Source of the DNA: RH-AL1 sp964247745
GTDB taxonomy: Bacteria; Pseudomonadota; Alphaproteobacteria; Rhizobiales; Beijerinckiaceae
DNA: 64,000 bases
NCBI GenBank assembly: GCA_964247745.1
Contig: CAXTVT010000006.1
Location: 11,887 to 75,886, forward strand
Reading direction: 5' to 3'
Position numbers and translations under genes: made by a program. Under the pieces are notes generated by a model that was given only the letters and a program-made list of their open reading frames with translations, ran no database searches and had not been told where the DNA came from. The first letter of the stretch is position 1. Each line of letters begins with the position of its first letter. Positions 25,580-35,747 of this stretch are shown piece by piece.

Positions 25580-26388
25580 CCGTCGAGCCCTTCACCTTCG
25601 GCATCCCGCTGATCGCGCGTCGGGCCGCGGCGGATTGGCGGCTCGTCCAGGCGCTTCTGGCGCTGACCCTGCGGTCGCTGGCCGGGCAGCACGATCGGAA
25701 CTTCCGCGTGATCGTCGCCGGCCACGACCGGCCGACCGTCGAGGGCGAGATGCCGTTCGACTTCATCCGGGCGGACTGGCCGATCGAGGCGGTGCGCGCC
25801 GACAATCTCGATCGCGGCCGCAAGGTGCAGGCGATCAACGAGACCGTGCTGGCCGGCGGCGGCGGGCTGTTGATGGTCCTCGACGCCGACGACTGGATCG
25901 ACACGCGCGTCGTGGCGATCGCCCGCGCGACGATCCTGCCGGGCACGATCGGTGCGGTGATCGAGCGTGGCTACGCGATCGACGCGCGCGCCGGTCGCGC
26001 GCTACCCATCCCGCATGCCGCCTTCGATCGAAGCTTCGATCGTCTGTGCGGCTCCAGCGTCGTCGCGCGGCTCGATGCGAGCAGCCACGACCCTTTGCAC
26101 CGCGATCCCTACGCCGTGCTGCACGAGCACTACCGCTTCGCCGATCTTGCCCGGGAGCGCGGTGCGCTTTGCCGGCAGCTCGACGTCGATGGCGCCTACG
26201 TGGTCAACACGTCGGCGAACCACTCGGAGATGCATGGTCCTTATGCCGTGTGGCGACGGAGCTTCAACGAAGCGATTTCGCGCGACGGTTTGCCGGCGGA
26301 CGACCCTATCCTGTCGCGCTTCGGATTGGATAGCGCGGCCGTCCAGCGCTGCTTCGGCCGCGAGGTGTCGGTGCCCGCCCGGCCGTGA
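25576..26388 (+). CDS. Putative glycosyltransferase, partner of the preceding gene
   Basis: A 270-residue protein with a GT-A-like core: a strand-like FRVIVAGHDRPTV segment, then LLMVLDADDWIDTRV near 96-110 with a DADD metal site. The C-terminus ANHSEMHGPYAVW resembles rhamnosyl- and galactosyl-transferase-like proteins seen in polysaccharide loci. The start overlaps the upstream stop by four bases. It ends 5 bp before the convergent nadE. Glycosyltransferase assignment is by motif only; it could be a capsule- or lipid-modifying enzyme. Confidence 0.65.
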   Translation: MTVEPFTFGIPLIARRAAADWRLVQALLALTLRSLAGQHDRNFRVIVAGHDRPTVEGEMPFDFIRADWPIEAVRADNLDRGRKVQAINETVLAGGGGLLMVLDADDWIDTRVVAIARATILPGTIGAVIERGYAIDARAGRALPIPHAAFDRSFDRLCGSSVVARLDASSHDPLHRDPYAVLHEHYRFADLARERGALCRQLDVDGAYVVNTSANHSEMHGPYAVWRRSFNEAISRDGLPADDPILSRFGLDSAAVQRCFGREVSVPARP

Positions 26389-26392
26389 AATC

Positions 26393-28423
<2,031 letters not shown>

Positions 28424-28481
28424 CGCGCGATGATACCACACCCCGGACGCTTTGCGCCGAAGCGCGAGGCATCGCCGGGCA

Positions 28482-29213
28482 TCACCCTCGGCGCGCCAAG
28501 GCCTCCGCGAGATAGTGGAGCATGAACGGCGGCATGCAGGCGGCGTCGAAGTCGTCCGGCCCCGCGACGGCGACGAGGGCGTCCAGCTCTGGCTTGTCCT
28601 GCCCTGCGATGAAGCCCGCGACGCGTTCCACGAGCGCGGCGGCGGTGAGCGGTGAGCGCACCACTTTCATGCAGGCGACGAGCGGCCCGGCGAAGACGAT
28701 CGTCCAGCGCGCGTCTAGAGTCACCTCGCCGGGCGCGATGCCGGTCTCCTCCTCCAGCTCGCGCAGGATGCTGGCCTGGTAGTCGACGAACCCATCGCCG
28801 CCGACGTCGGCCGGTTCGGGCGTGCCGGCGGGAAAGTACAGGCGGCCGGCGTTCGCCGTGCCGGGGCTCATCCGCCCTAGGAGAAAAGCGCCGTCGCGGC
28901 CGCGCAAGGCCGGCATGGCGAAGAGGTTCTTCACCGGCTCGCCGGGATAACCGAATTCGCGCCAGCACAGGAACGGCTTGTAGCCGGTTTCGAAGGAGAT
29001 GCCGCCGAGCACGTCGTCGGCGATGGCGAGATCGCGCGAGAGCAGCACCCGTCCGTCGAACAGGGCCGGCTTGGCCGCGACGAGCTCCGCCCAGCGCGCG
29101 TCGATGCGGGCGGCCTCGTCGCTGGCGAATCGCCAATCGTGGGGCGCGAGCCGATTGGCGACGTGCGCCACGCTCGTGGAGCGCTCGACCGCGATGTGCG
29201 GCACGATCGTCAA
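28482..29213 (-). CDS. NUDIX hydrolase
   Basis: A 243-aa NUDIX-fold hydrolase of a nucleoside diphosphate-linked compound. The Nudix helix is RELEEETGI near 156-164, with the upstream glycine in the LYFPAGTPEP loop, slightly expanded relative to the consensus. No ATG precedes the conserved region. TTG at 29211-29213 is chosen because GAGGGA lies about 10 bases upstream and it overlaps the phzF stop; GTG at 29202-29204 is the alternative. It is coupled to the PhzF-family gene. Substrate unknown. Confidence 0.8.
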   Translation of the reverse strand: MTIVPHIAVERSTSVAHVANRLAPHDWRFASDEAARIDARWAELVAAKPALFDGRVLLSRDLAIADDVLGGISFETGYKPFLCWREFGYPGEPVKNLFAMPALRGRDGAFLLGRMSPGTANAGRLYFPAGTPEPADVGGDGFVDYQASILRELEEETGIAPGEVTLDARWTIVFAGPLVACMKVVRSPLTAAALVERVAGFIAGQDKPELDALVAVAGPDDFDAACMPPFMLHYLAEALARRG

Positions 29214-30097
29214 AGGCGCAGGCTTCCCTCGGCGACGATGACCGCCTCGCCGCCGATGGTCGTCGACGTCAAGCGGCCGTTCTCGACCGTGAAGGCAAGT
29301 CCGATGCGGCAAGGCCGGCCCATCTCGACGCCCTGAAGGATGCGGCAGTCGTGGTCCCCGTCGCCGAGACGCTCGCCTGCGAGCAGGGCACCGGCGAAGG
29401 CCGCAGCGGCCGAGCCGGTGCCGGGATCCTCGGCGACGCCAAGCCCACGCGCGAGCATCCGCGTGCGCACGGAGCGAGAGCCGTCGTCGCCGGGCGCGAA
29501 CAGGTAGAAACCCGCGCGTTCGTCCTCGCTCGCGGTAAGCTTGGCGCGTCCGAGGACGGCGATCGAGGCGACCGGCACGAAGGTGAAAGGCACGCCGGCG
29601 GAGAAGCGGGTGGGCCGGTGCCGGCCCCAGCCGATCTCGTTCGGCGCGAGCCCGAACAGCGCCGCGAGCTCTTCGACCTTTGGTGGCTCGCCGCAAGGCT
29701 CGGCGAGCCGTGGCACCTCGAAGCGAGCATGGGCGGCCTCGCCGCGCCGGTGCCGGATGGTGCAGCGGACCAGGCCGATCTCCTCCTCCAGCACCAGGTC
29801 GATCTCCTGCCCGGCGATGAGGTCGGGCGCTTCCAGAGTGGCGACGAGCACGGCGGCGCCGATGGTGGGGTGGCCGGCGAAAGGCAGTTCCACGGTCGGC
29901 GTAAAGATGCGGACCTGCGCCATGTTGACGGGATCGCGCGGCGGCAACAGGAACACCGTCTCGGACAGGTTGAACTCGCGCGCGATGGCCTGCATGGCGG
30001 CGGCGTCGAGCCCCTCGGCCTCGCTCACCACGGCCAACGGGTTTCCGGCGAGCGGAACGGCGGTGAACACGTCGAGGATGTGGTAGCGCCGCGCCAT
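29210..30097 (-). CDS. PhzF family isomerase/epimerase-fold protein
   Basis: A 295-aa protein of the PhzF superfamily, which shares the diaminopimelate-epimerase fold. Features are YHILDVFTAVPLAGNPLAVV at the N-terminus, the catalytic Glu in NLSETVFL (about 43-50), FTPTVELPFAGHPT and DPGTGSAAAAFAG near 240. In phenazine producers PhzF isomerises dihydro-hydroxyanthranilate. No phenazine genes are present here, so the natural substrate is unknown. It is translationally coupled with the downstream NUDIX gene. Confidence 0.9.
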   Translation of the reverse strand: MARRYHILDVFTAVPLAGNPLAVVSEAEGLDAAAMQAIAREFNLSETVFLLPPRDPVNMAQVRIFTPTVELPFAGHPTIGAAVLVATLEAPDLIAGQEIDLVLEEEIGLVRCTIRHRRGEAAHARFEVPRLAEPCGEPPKVEELAALFGLAPNEIGWGRHRPTRFSAGVPFTFVPVASIAVLGRAKLTASEDERAGFYLFAPGDDGSRSVRTRMLARGLGVAEDPGTGSAAAAFAGALLAGERLGDGDHDCRILQGVEMGRPCRIGLAFTVENGRLTSTTIGGEAVIVAEGSLRL

Positions 30098-30128
30098 GGC
30101 CGCGTCGTGTCGCGCAGCTAGGCGGGTG

Positions 30129-30911
30129 TCAAGGCGTCGACGTCGGCTCGCCCTTGAGCCGCGCTTGCTCCGCCAGCGTCACCAGCACCTTGCGCAGGTC
30201 GCCCGGCGTGGTGACCGGCTCGGGAAAGGCGAGCCTCGCAGTTCGATCGCCGCAGGCCAGGTCCATGCCGTCGGGATCGAGGCCGGTCGCGATCCAGGTG
30301 CCGGCGGGCTGCCCGGCCAGCACCTGCGCGTAGAGCGCGAGGGCGTCGGCGTGATCGGCGTTCATGTGGGCCAAAGCGCCGGCTTCGGCGGCGACGAGGG
30401 TGGCTGCGCCGTCCAGCGGCGTCGTGAGGCGAGCCGCCGGGAAGCGTGCCGCGCGCGCGAAGCCGCCGTTCAGATGGACCTGCTCCATCGCCATGCGCCA
30501 GAACGAGAAGTCGGCGAAATCGGCATACAATCCGGCGCGGGGATGACGCGCCAGGAAGCGCGCGCGCACTGCCGTCCGAGCCCCCGGCTCGACGACTTTC
30601 TCAGCCCGGCCGGTAAGCGTCAGGCGAGGATGAGTGAGCGGATCGCCCGGGCCGGTTTCGGCAAGCAGCAGCGAGCAGCGCGGGTCGGCGTCGAGGTGAC
30701 GGGTGTGCGCCGACAGCTGCGACACCAGGATCAGCGGCGCGCCGTCGTGGTCCGTGGCCACCGTGACGAGGGTCGAGAACGGGTCGCCGGACCCGTTGAG
30801 GGTGCCGAGCGCGCCGGCGCGAATCGAGCGTAGCAGTCGCTTGGATTCCGCCAGTGGGTCGAAGGCGGCATCGGTGCCGGGGCGCGCCGGCGCGTCGTCG
30901 CTCTCGGTCAT
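30129..30911 (-). CDS. HugZ-like PPOX-fold protein with DUF2470 domain
   Basis: A 260-aa protein with an N-terminal pyridoxamine-phosphate-oxidase-like split barrel (GALGTLNGSGDPFSTLV, LSAHTRHLDADPRCSLLL) and a C-terminal DUF2470 domain starting ALAHMNADHADAL. This two-domain layout is that of HugZ-type heme-utilisation proteins, which bind or degrade heme, and of FMN-binding relatives. ATG 30911 follows a strong GGAGG at 7-8 bases and is preferred over an upstream in-frame extension. No heme transporter is nearby, so the role is inferred only. Confidence 0.82.
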   Translation of the reverse strand: MTESDDAPARPGTDAAFDPLAESKRLLRSIRAGALGTLNGSGDPFSTLVTVATDHDGAPLILVSQLSAHTRHLDADPRCSLLLAETGPGDPLTHPRLTLTGRAEKVVEPGARTAVRARFLARHPRAGLYADFADFSFWRMAMEQVHLNGGFARAARFPAARLTTPLDGAATLVAAEAGALAHMNADHADALALYAQVLAGQPAGTWIATGLDPDGMDLACGDRTARLAFPEPVTTPGDLRKVLVTLAEQARLKGEPTSTP

Positions 30912-31074
30912 GGCTCTGCCTCCTCTCGCTGTCATGCGGCTCATGCCACAGCTCGCCCGCGTGTCGCTACCGGCCCACGTGCGACAGGATCGCGCCATGG
31001 GCGGGGGCGGGCTTGGCAGGAACCATCCGTGACGAGGGACCGTTTGCGCGCAGCTTGCGACAAAGGAGTGCTAA

Positions 31075-31575
31075 GTGGCTGAAACGTCAGAGTCCTACAA
31101 CGATCGCCAGAAAGTCTGGGAACTGATCAAGGACGTCAGGATCGCGCTGCTCGTGACCGCAGCCGACGATGGACTGCGCGGCCGGCCGATGGCGGCGATG
31201 AACAAAGACTTCGACGGGGAGCTGTGGTTTGCCTCGCGCAAAGACGCGCCGAAGCTCGACGAGATCAAGGACGACGGCCATGTGCTGCTCGCCTATTCCG
31301 AGCCCAAGCAGCAGAACTATGTCTCCGTCGCCGGCACGGCCCGCGTCGTCCACGATCCGGCAAAGGTCGCGGAATTGTGGAGCGAGCCTATGCGCGTGTG
31401 GTTTCCCAAGGGCGCCGAAGATCCGGATATCGCGTTGATCTGCGTCACGGTCACGAGCGCCGAATTCTGGGACGCGCCATCGTCCGCGTGGGTCTACGCG
31501 ATGGGCTACGCCAAAGCACGCTTGACAGGGAAATCGCCGCGGGACGTCGGTGAGAACAAAGTCGTGAACTTTTAA
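31075..31575 (+). CDS. PPOX-family flavin-binding protein (general stress protein 26 type)
   Basis: A 166-aa single-domain split-barrel protein. RPMAAMNKDFDGELWFASRK and the downstream QQNYVSVAGTARVV are characteristic of the general stress protein 26 subgroup, which binds FMN or F420-like cofactors. GTG 31075 is set by AAAGGAG at 31062-31068, six bases upstream. A strong hairpin terminator follows at 31613. It is monocistronic by context and probably stress-related. Enzymatic activity is not demonstrable from sequence. Confidence 0.88.
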   Translation: MAETSESYNDRQKVWELIKDVRIALLVTAADDGLRGRPMAAMNKDFDGELWFASRKDAPKLDEIKDDGHVLLAYSEPKQQNYVSVAGTARVVHDPAKVAELWSEPMRVWFPKGAEDPDIALICVTVTSAEFWDAPSSAWVYAMGYAKARLTGKSPRDVGENKVVNF

Positions 31576-31612
31576 CACGCCGCTTCGCGTCCGCGAAGAG
31601 CCGAGATGAAAG

Positions 31613-31636
31613 CAACGGGACCGGTCGGTCCCGTTG
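31613..31636 (+). terminator. Rho-independent terminator candidate
   Basis: Perfect 10-bp stem, caacgggacc (31613-31622) pairing with ggtcccgttg (31627-31636), around the tetraloop ggtc and followed by ttcgttg. It lies 38 bp after the PPOX-family gene and before the chvI leader, so it likely insulates the two transcripts. Confidence 0.75.
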
Positions 31637-31842
31637 TTCGTTGCGGGTCTTCCAATAAAACTCAGCGTTCATAAAGCAACGAATTGTGGCATCAACCCTT
31701 GACAGGCCGTGTCTTTAACGTCACGCATATCATTAATCCGCGTCACGATCCGCCGCCGGTCGCGCGACAGGCGCGCGTCCAGCCGTCGAGTGCTTCCAGG
31801 ACCGTCGAGTTTCGACGGCGGCCCGCATACCGCGAGTGAACG

Positions 31843-32538
31843 ATGCCCAACATCGCCCTGGTCGACGACGACCGCAACATCTTGACGTCGGTGTCCATCG
31901 CGCTCGAGGGCGAGGGCTATCGGGTCCAGACCTACACCGACGGTTCGATGGCGCTCGACGGACTGAAGACCAACCCCCCGGATCTCGCGATCTTCGACAT
32001 CAAGATGCCGCGCATGGACGGGATGGAGCTGCTGCGCCGGCTGCGTCAGAAGTCCGACGTGCCGGTGATCTTCCTGACTTCGAAGGATGAGGAGATCGAC
32101 GAGCTGTTCGGCCTCAAGATGGGTGCCGACGACTTCATCCGAAAGCCGTTCTCTCAGCGTCTGCTGGTCGAGCGGGTCAAGGCGATCCTGCGCCGCGCCA
32201 ATCCCAAGGAAGCAGCGCAGCAGAAGGAATCCGAGGCCAAGGTGCTCGAGCGTGGCCTGCTCAAGATGGACCCCGAGCGCCACACCTGCACCTGGAAGAA
32301 CGATCCGGTGGTGCTGACGGTCACAGAGTTCTTGATTCTCCAGGCGCTCGCGACTCGACCGGGGGTCGTCAAGAGCCGCAACGCCCTGATGGATGCGGCC
32401 TACGACGATCAAGTCTACGTCGACGACCGCACGATCGACAGCCACATCAAGCGGCTGCGCAAGAAGTTCAAGAGCGTCGACGATGATTTCGAGATGATCG
32501 AGACGCTGTACGGCGTCGGCTACCGCTTCAAGGAATAG
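31843..32538 (+). CDS. chvI: Two-component response regulator ChvI
   Basis: An OmpR/PhoB-type regulator of 231 aa. The receiver domain has acidic residues Asp8-Asp10, phospho-acceptor Asp52 in FDIKMPRMDG, Thr79 and Lys101. The winged-helix output domain ends DRTIDSHIKRLRKKF and ETLYGVGYRFKE. Sequence and context match ChvI of the ExoS/ChvG-ChvI acid- and envelope-stress system, which controls exopolysaccharide, motility and host-associated genes in rhizobia. The 267-bp leader carries TTGACA at 31699-31704, followed by AT-rich sequence that could serve as promoter. Confidence 0.93.
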   Translation: MPNIALVDDDRNILTSVSIALEGEGYRVQTYTDGSMALDGLKTNPPDLAIFDIKMPRMDGMELLRRLRQKSDVPVIFLTSKDEEIDELFGLKMGADDFIRKPFSQRLLVERVKAILRRANPKEAAQQKESEAKVLERGLLKMDPERHTCTWKNDPVVLTVTEFLILQALATRPGVVKSRNALMDAAYDDQVYVDDRTIDSHIKRLRKKFKSVDDDFEMIETLYGVGYRFKE

Positions 32539-32545
32539 CGTCGCG

Positions 32546-34429
32546 GTGTCCACCCGCCTCCGGGCGCGTGCCGGAGCCCACCAACCTTCGCCTCGCGAGC
32601 CCAGGCTTGTGCCGTGGGCGCGCGAGATGCGCCGGATCCGGCGCAGCCTCCAAAGGCGTGCGCGGCCGCTCATCCGGGCGCTATCGGCGCGGTTCGCCTC
32701 CTCGCTCACGCGCCGTATCGTCTTCCTGAACCTCGGCGGTCTCGTCGCGCTGGCGGTCGGCTTTCTCTACGTGAACCAGTTCCGCGAGGGCTTGATCGAC
32801 GCCCGTGTCCAGAGCCTCGAGACGCAAGGCGAGATCATTGCCGCGGCAATTTCGGCCTCGGCCAGCATCAGCACCGATGCGATCCAGATCGATCCCGAGA
32901 AACTGCTGCAGCTCGCACCGGGTCAGACCAGCGGTCCCCTCGACGAGAGTTCGCCTTCCCTGCAATTCTCGATCAACCCCGAGCGCATCGGGCCGGTGCT
33001 GCGTCGGCTCGTGCTGCCGACGCGGACCCGCGCCCGCATCTTCGATCGCGACGGCTACCTGCTCATCGATTCGCGCTCGTTGAACCATCGCACCAGCGTG
33101 TTCCGCTCGAACCTGCCGGCCGGTACCTCGCCGTCGGAAGACGGCTTGACCCTGATCGAGCGGACCTGGAACGCCGTGAAGGGGCGGTTCGGCCGGGCAA
33201 CGCCGCCGCGCGCCGAGGAATTCGCCGGGCGCGACGGCAAGAATTTCCCCGAAGTCGAGGCCGCGCTCGACGGTACGATGCAGAACGTCGTTCGCGTCAA
33301 CGCACGCGGGGACACTATCATTTCCGTGGCCGTGCCGATCCGCAGCCTGCATGCGGTGAAGGGCGCGCTGCTGCTATCGACGCTCGGCGGCGACATCGAC
33401 GGGATCATCGCCACCGAACGCTGGGCCATCGTGCGGATATTCCTCGTCTCTGCCGTCATCATGTTCCTGCTGTCGCTGTTTCTCGCCGGTACCATCGCAG
33501 AGCCGATGCGGCGACTCGCCGAGGCGTCGGATCGGGTTCGGCGCGGCACCAAGTCCCGCCAGGAAATTCCCGACTTCACCGCACGCTCCGACGAGATCGG
33601 CCATCTGTCCGGGTCGCTGCGCGACATGACGGCGGCGCTCTACGCCCGCATCGAGGCGATCGAACGCTTCGCCGCCGATGTCGCCCACGAGTTGAAGAAC
33701 CCGCTGACCTCGCTGCGCAGTGCCGTCGAGACGCTGCCCATCGCCCGCACCCAGAACGCGCAGGATCGCCTGCTGGCGATCATCCAGCACGACGTGAAAC
33801 GGCTCGACCGGCTGATCAGCGACATCTCCGACGCCTCCCGTCTCGACGCCGAGCTGGCGCGGTCCGACAATCAGGAGGTCGACCTGATGCAGGTCATGGC
33901 GGCGGTGGTCGCGGTGGCCAACGGGCTCGGGCGCGATCACGTCAAGGTCAGCCTCGATGCGACGCCGATGAAGGGCGAGGACGAGAAGCCCATGCCGATC
34001 CTGGTCAGCGGCTACGATTCGCGTCTCGGACAGGTGTTCAACAACCTCATCGACAACGCGCGATCCTTCTCGAAGGAGAACGGACGCGTTCGCGTCGCCT
34101 TGCGCCCGCGCCTGGGCCCGACGCGGGCCTCGACGACCGAAGGCTACGAGATCGTCGTCGACGACGACGGCCCGGGAATTCCGGCTGACGCCTTCGAGCG
34201 CATCTTCGAGCGCTTCTACACCGACCGGCCCGATCACGGCTTCGGCCAGAATTCCGGCCTCGGCCTGTCGATCTCGCGTCAGATCGTCGAGGTCCATGGC
34301 GGCACGATCGTCGCCGCCAACAGGTTGGCCGAGGCGGGCGAGGAAGACGGTGCGGAGGAAGACGAGGAGCCCGCCGTGCTCGGGGCTCGCTTCACCGTTT
34401 GGCTGCCGGCGGCCTGCGATGCCAATTGA
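32546..34429 (+). CDS. chvG: Sensor histidine kinase ChvG
   Basis: An inner-membrane kinase of up to 627 aa. TM1 lies around 54-74 (FLNLGGLVALAVGFLYV), then a periplasmic stimulus-sensing region to about 290, TM2 near 295-315, and HAMP. The H-box VAHELKNPLTSL has His381, followed by an HATPase with NLIDNAR, DDDGPGIP and GLGLSISRQIV. It starts 7 bp after chvI with GTG; internal starts are possible because the first 50 residues are Arg-rich. Its 3' end overlaps hprK by 11 bp, linking envelope sensing with the regulatory PTS as in other Hyphomicrobiales. Confidence 0.93.
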   Translation: MSTRLRARAGAHQPSPREPRLVPWAREMRRIRRSLQRRARPLIRALSARFASSLTRRIVFLNLGGLVALAVGFLYVNQFREGLIDARVQSLETQGEIIAAAISASASISTDAIQIDPEKLLQLAPGQTSGPLDESSPSLQFSINPERIGPVLRRLVLPTRTRARIFDRDGYLLIDSRSLNHRTSVFRSNLPAGTSPSEDGLTLIERTWNAVKGRFGRATPPRAEEFAGRDGKNFPEVEAALDGTMQNVVRVNARGDTIISVAVPIRSLHAVKGALLLSTLGGDIDGIIATERWAIVRIFLVSAVIMFLLSLFLAGTIAEPMRRLAEASDRVRRGTKSRQEIPDFTARSDEIGHLSGSLRDMTAALYARIEAIERFAADVAHELKNPLTSLRSAVETLPIARTQNAQDRLLAIIQHDVKRLDRLISDISDASRLDAELARSDNQEVDLMQVMAAVVAVANGLGRDHVKVSLDATPMKGEDEKPMPILVSGYDSRLGQVFNNLIDNARSFSKENGRVRVALRPRLGPTRASTTEGYEIVVDDDGPGIPADAFERIFERFYTDRPDHGFGQNSGLGLSISRQIVEVHGGTIVAANRLAEAGEEDGAEEDEEPAVLGARFTVWLPAACDAN

Positions 34430-34895
34430 GGGCGCTCCGATCGGCCTTGCGCTCCACGCGACCGCCGTGGCGATCGGCAATCGCGCGTTGCTGATCACCG
34501 GCCGCTCCGGCTCCGGAAAGAGCCGGCTCGCCACGGCGCTCGTCGCCGCTTCCACCCCGCGCCGCCGCATCGTGCTCGTCGGCGACGACCGCGTTCTCCT
34601 CGTACGAAGCGGCGAGACGCTCGAGGTCCGGCCGCATCCGCGCATCGCCGGTTTCGTCGAGCATCGCGGGCTTGGCATCGTTGCGACGTCGTGGTGCGAG
34701 CGCGTGCCAGTCGCCGGACTGGCCTTGCTCGGCAGCGATGCCGCACCGTACGCGGTGGCGCAGCAAAACCTTGCAACGATCAGGCTCGTACTTGAGGACA
34801 AGGCGCTGCGTGTCGAGGCCGTACTCGACTGGTGGCCACTCGATCGTCGACACGGTGAGGCCGTCGACGAGTGCGACGCCGAAGCTTTCCGATGA
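34419..34895 (+). CDS. hprK: HPr kinase/phosphorylase, alphaproteobacterial short form
   Basis: A 158-aa protein equivalent to the C-terminal catalytic half of Gram-positive HprK. The Walker A is GRSGSGKS at 28-35, and VGDDRVLL near 58-65 carries the catalytic acidic residues. It would phosphorylate or dephosphorylate the regulatory Ser of HPr. The short length is normal in alphaproteobacteria. The ATG lies inside the end of chvG (11-bp overlap), implying coupled expression. A 154-bp gap separates it from the EIIA gene and contains TTGGTA and TATATA (34908-34913, 34929-34934, spacing 15), a weak promoter candidate. Confidence 0.9.
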   Translation: MPIEGAPIGLALHATAVAIGNRALLITGRSGSGKSRLATALVAASTPRRRIVLVGDDRVLLVRSGETLEVRPHPRIAGFVEHRGLGIVATSWCERVPVAGLALLGSDAAPYAVAQQNLATIRLVLEDKALRVEAVLDWWPLDRRHGEAVDECDAEAFR

Positions 34896-35049
34896 TGAAA
34901 ATTGGAATTGGTAAGGAAAACGCGCTCGTATATACCCGCCAGCCGGCGCCCTCGGCGTGCCGTCGTCAACGCGAGAGTTCGAATTTGCAGACGCGTCGGA
35001 GCTCCACCGGCGAGACTTACGTCCCCTCGATGCCGGGGGTGCGGCGCGC

Positions 35050-35451
35050 ATGATCGGCATGGTGCTCGTCACGCACGGCGAACTCGCTACCCAGTTTCGC
35101 GCCGCCATGGAGCACGTGGTCGGGCCTCAGAAGCAGGTTGCCACCATCTCGATCGGACCCGATGACGACATCGAGCGACGCCGCGGCGACATCATCGACG
35201 CGGTCAGCGAGGTCGACACCGGCGCCGGCGTGGTGCTGTTGACCGACATGTTCGGCGGCACCCCCTCCAATCTCGCGATTTCGGTGATGGGCGGCCATCA
35301 TGTCGAAGTCGTCGCCGGCATCAACCTGCCGATGCTGATCAAGCTCGCCTCGGTGCGCGACGCCGCCAGCCTGGAGCAGGCCGTCATCCAGGCGCAGGAC
35401 GCCGGCCGCAAGTACATCTACGTCGCCAGTCGCGTGCTCAGCGGCAAATGA
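35050..35451 (+). CDS. PTS mannose-type EIIA component (regulatory)
   Basis: A 133-aa EIIA-Man-like protein. The phospho-accepting His9 is in VLVTHGEL, and the conserved VVLLTDMFGGTPSN lies near 59-72. No EIIB or EIIC transport components are encoded here, so it is part of the regulatory PTS typical of alphaproteobacteria rather than a sugar transporter. ATG 35050 gives the canonical MIGMVLVTHG start. The stop overlaps the HPr start (ATGA). It likely relays phosphorylation status to carbon/nitrogen regulation and ChvG-ChvI. Confidence 0.92.
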   Translation: MIGMVLVTHGELATQFRAAMEHVVGPQKQVATISIGPDDDIERRRGDIIDAVSEVDTGAGVVLLTDMFGGTPSNLAISVMGGHHVEVVAGINLPMLIKLASVRDAASLEQAVIQAQDAGRKYIYVASRVLSGK

Positions 35452-35744
35452 GCGAGAGCAGCATCGGAACGGGCCAGCTTTCCCGAGAGATCGCCATCGT
35501 CAATCGTCGCGGTCTGCACGCGAGGGCCACCGCGAAGTTCGTGCAATGCGTCGAGACGTTCGCGGCGGAGGTCACGGTCACGCGCAACGGCGAGACCGTC
35601 GGAGGCACCTCGATCATGGGGATCCTGACGCTCGGCGCCGGCATCGGCTCCACCATCCTCGTCACGGCGGAAGGCCCGCAAGCCGAAGCGGCGCTCGACG
35701 CGCTGGCGGGCCTCGTCGCCGACAAGTTCGGCGAGGACGAGTAG
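35448..35744 (+). CDS. Phosphocarrier protein HPr
   Basis: A 98-aa HPr. The phospho-transfer histidine is His24 in NRRGLHARATAKF, and the HprK target is Ser55 in GTSIMGILTLGA. It receives phosphate from an enzyme I (PtsP, not in this window) and passes it to EIIA. The start overlaps the EIIA stop by four bases. The next gene begins 3 bp downstream and may be cotranscribed. Confidence 0.93.
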   Translation: MSESSIGTGQLSREIAIVNRRGLHARATAKFVQCVETFAAEVTVTRNGETVGGTSIMGILTLGAGIGSTILVTAEGPQAEAALDALAGLVADKFGEDE

Positions 35745-35747
35745 CGC

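Noticed and set aside
29210..30097. Phenazine biosynthesis locus
   Set aside because: Only a PhzF-family protein is present; no other phz genes, and the family has many non-phenazine members.
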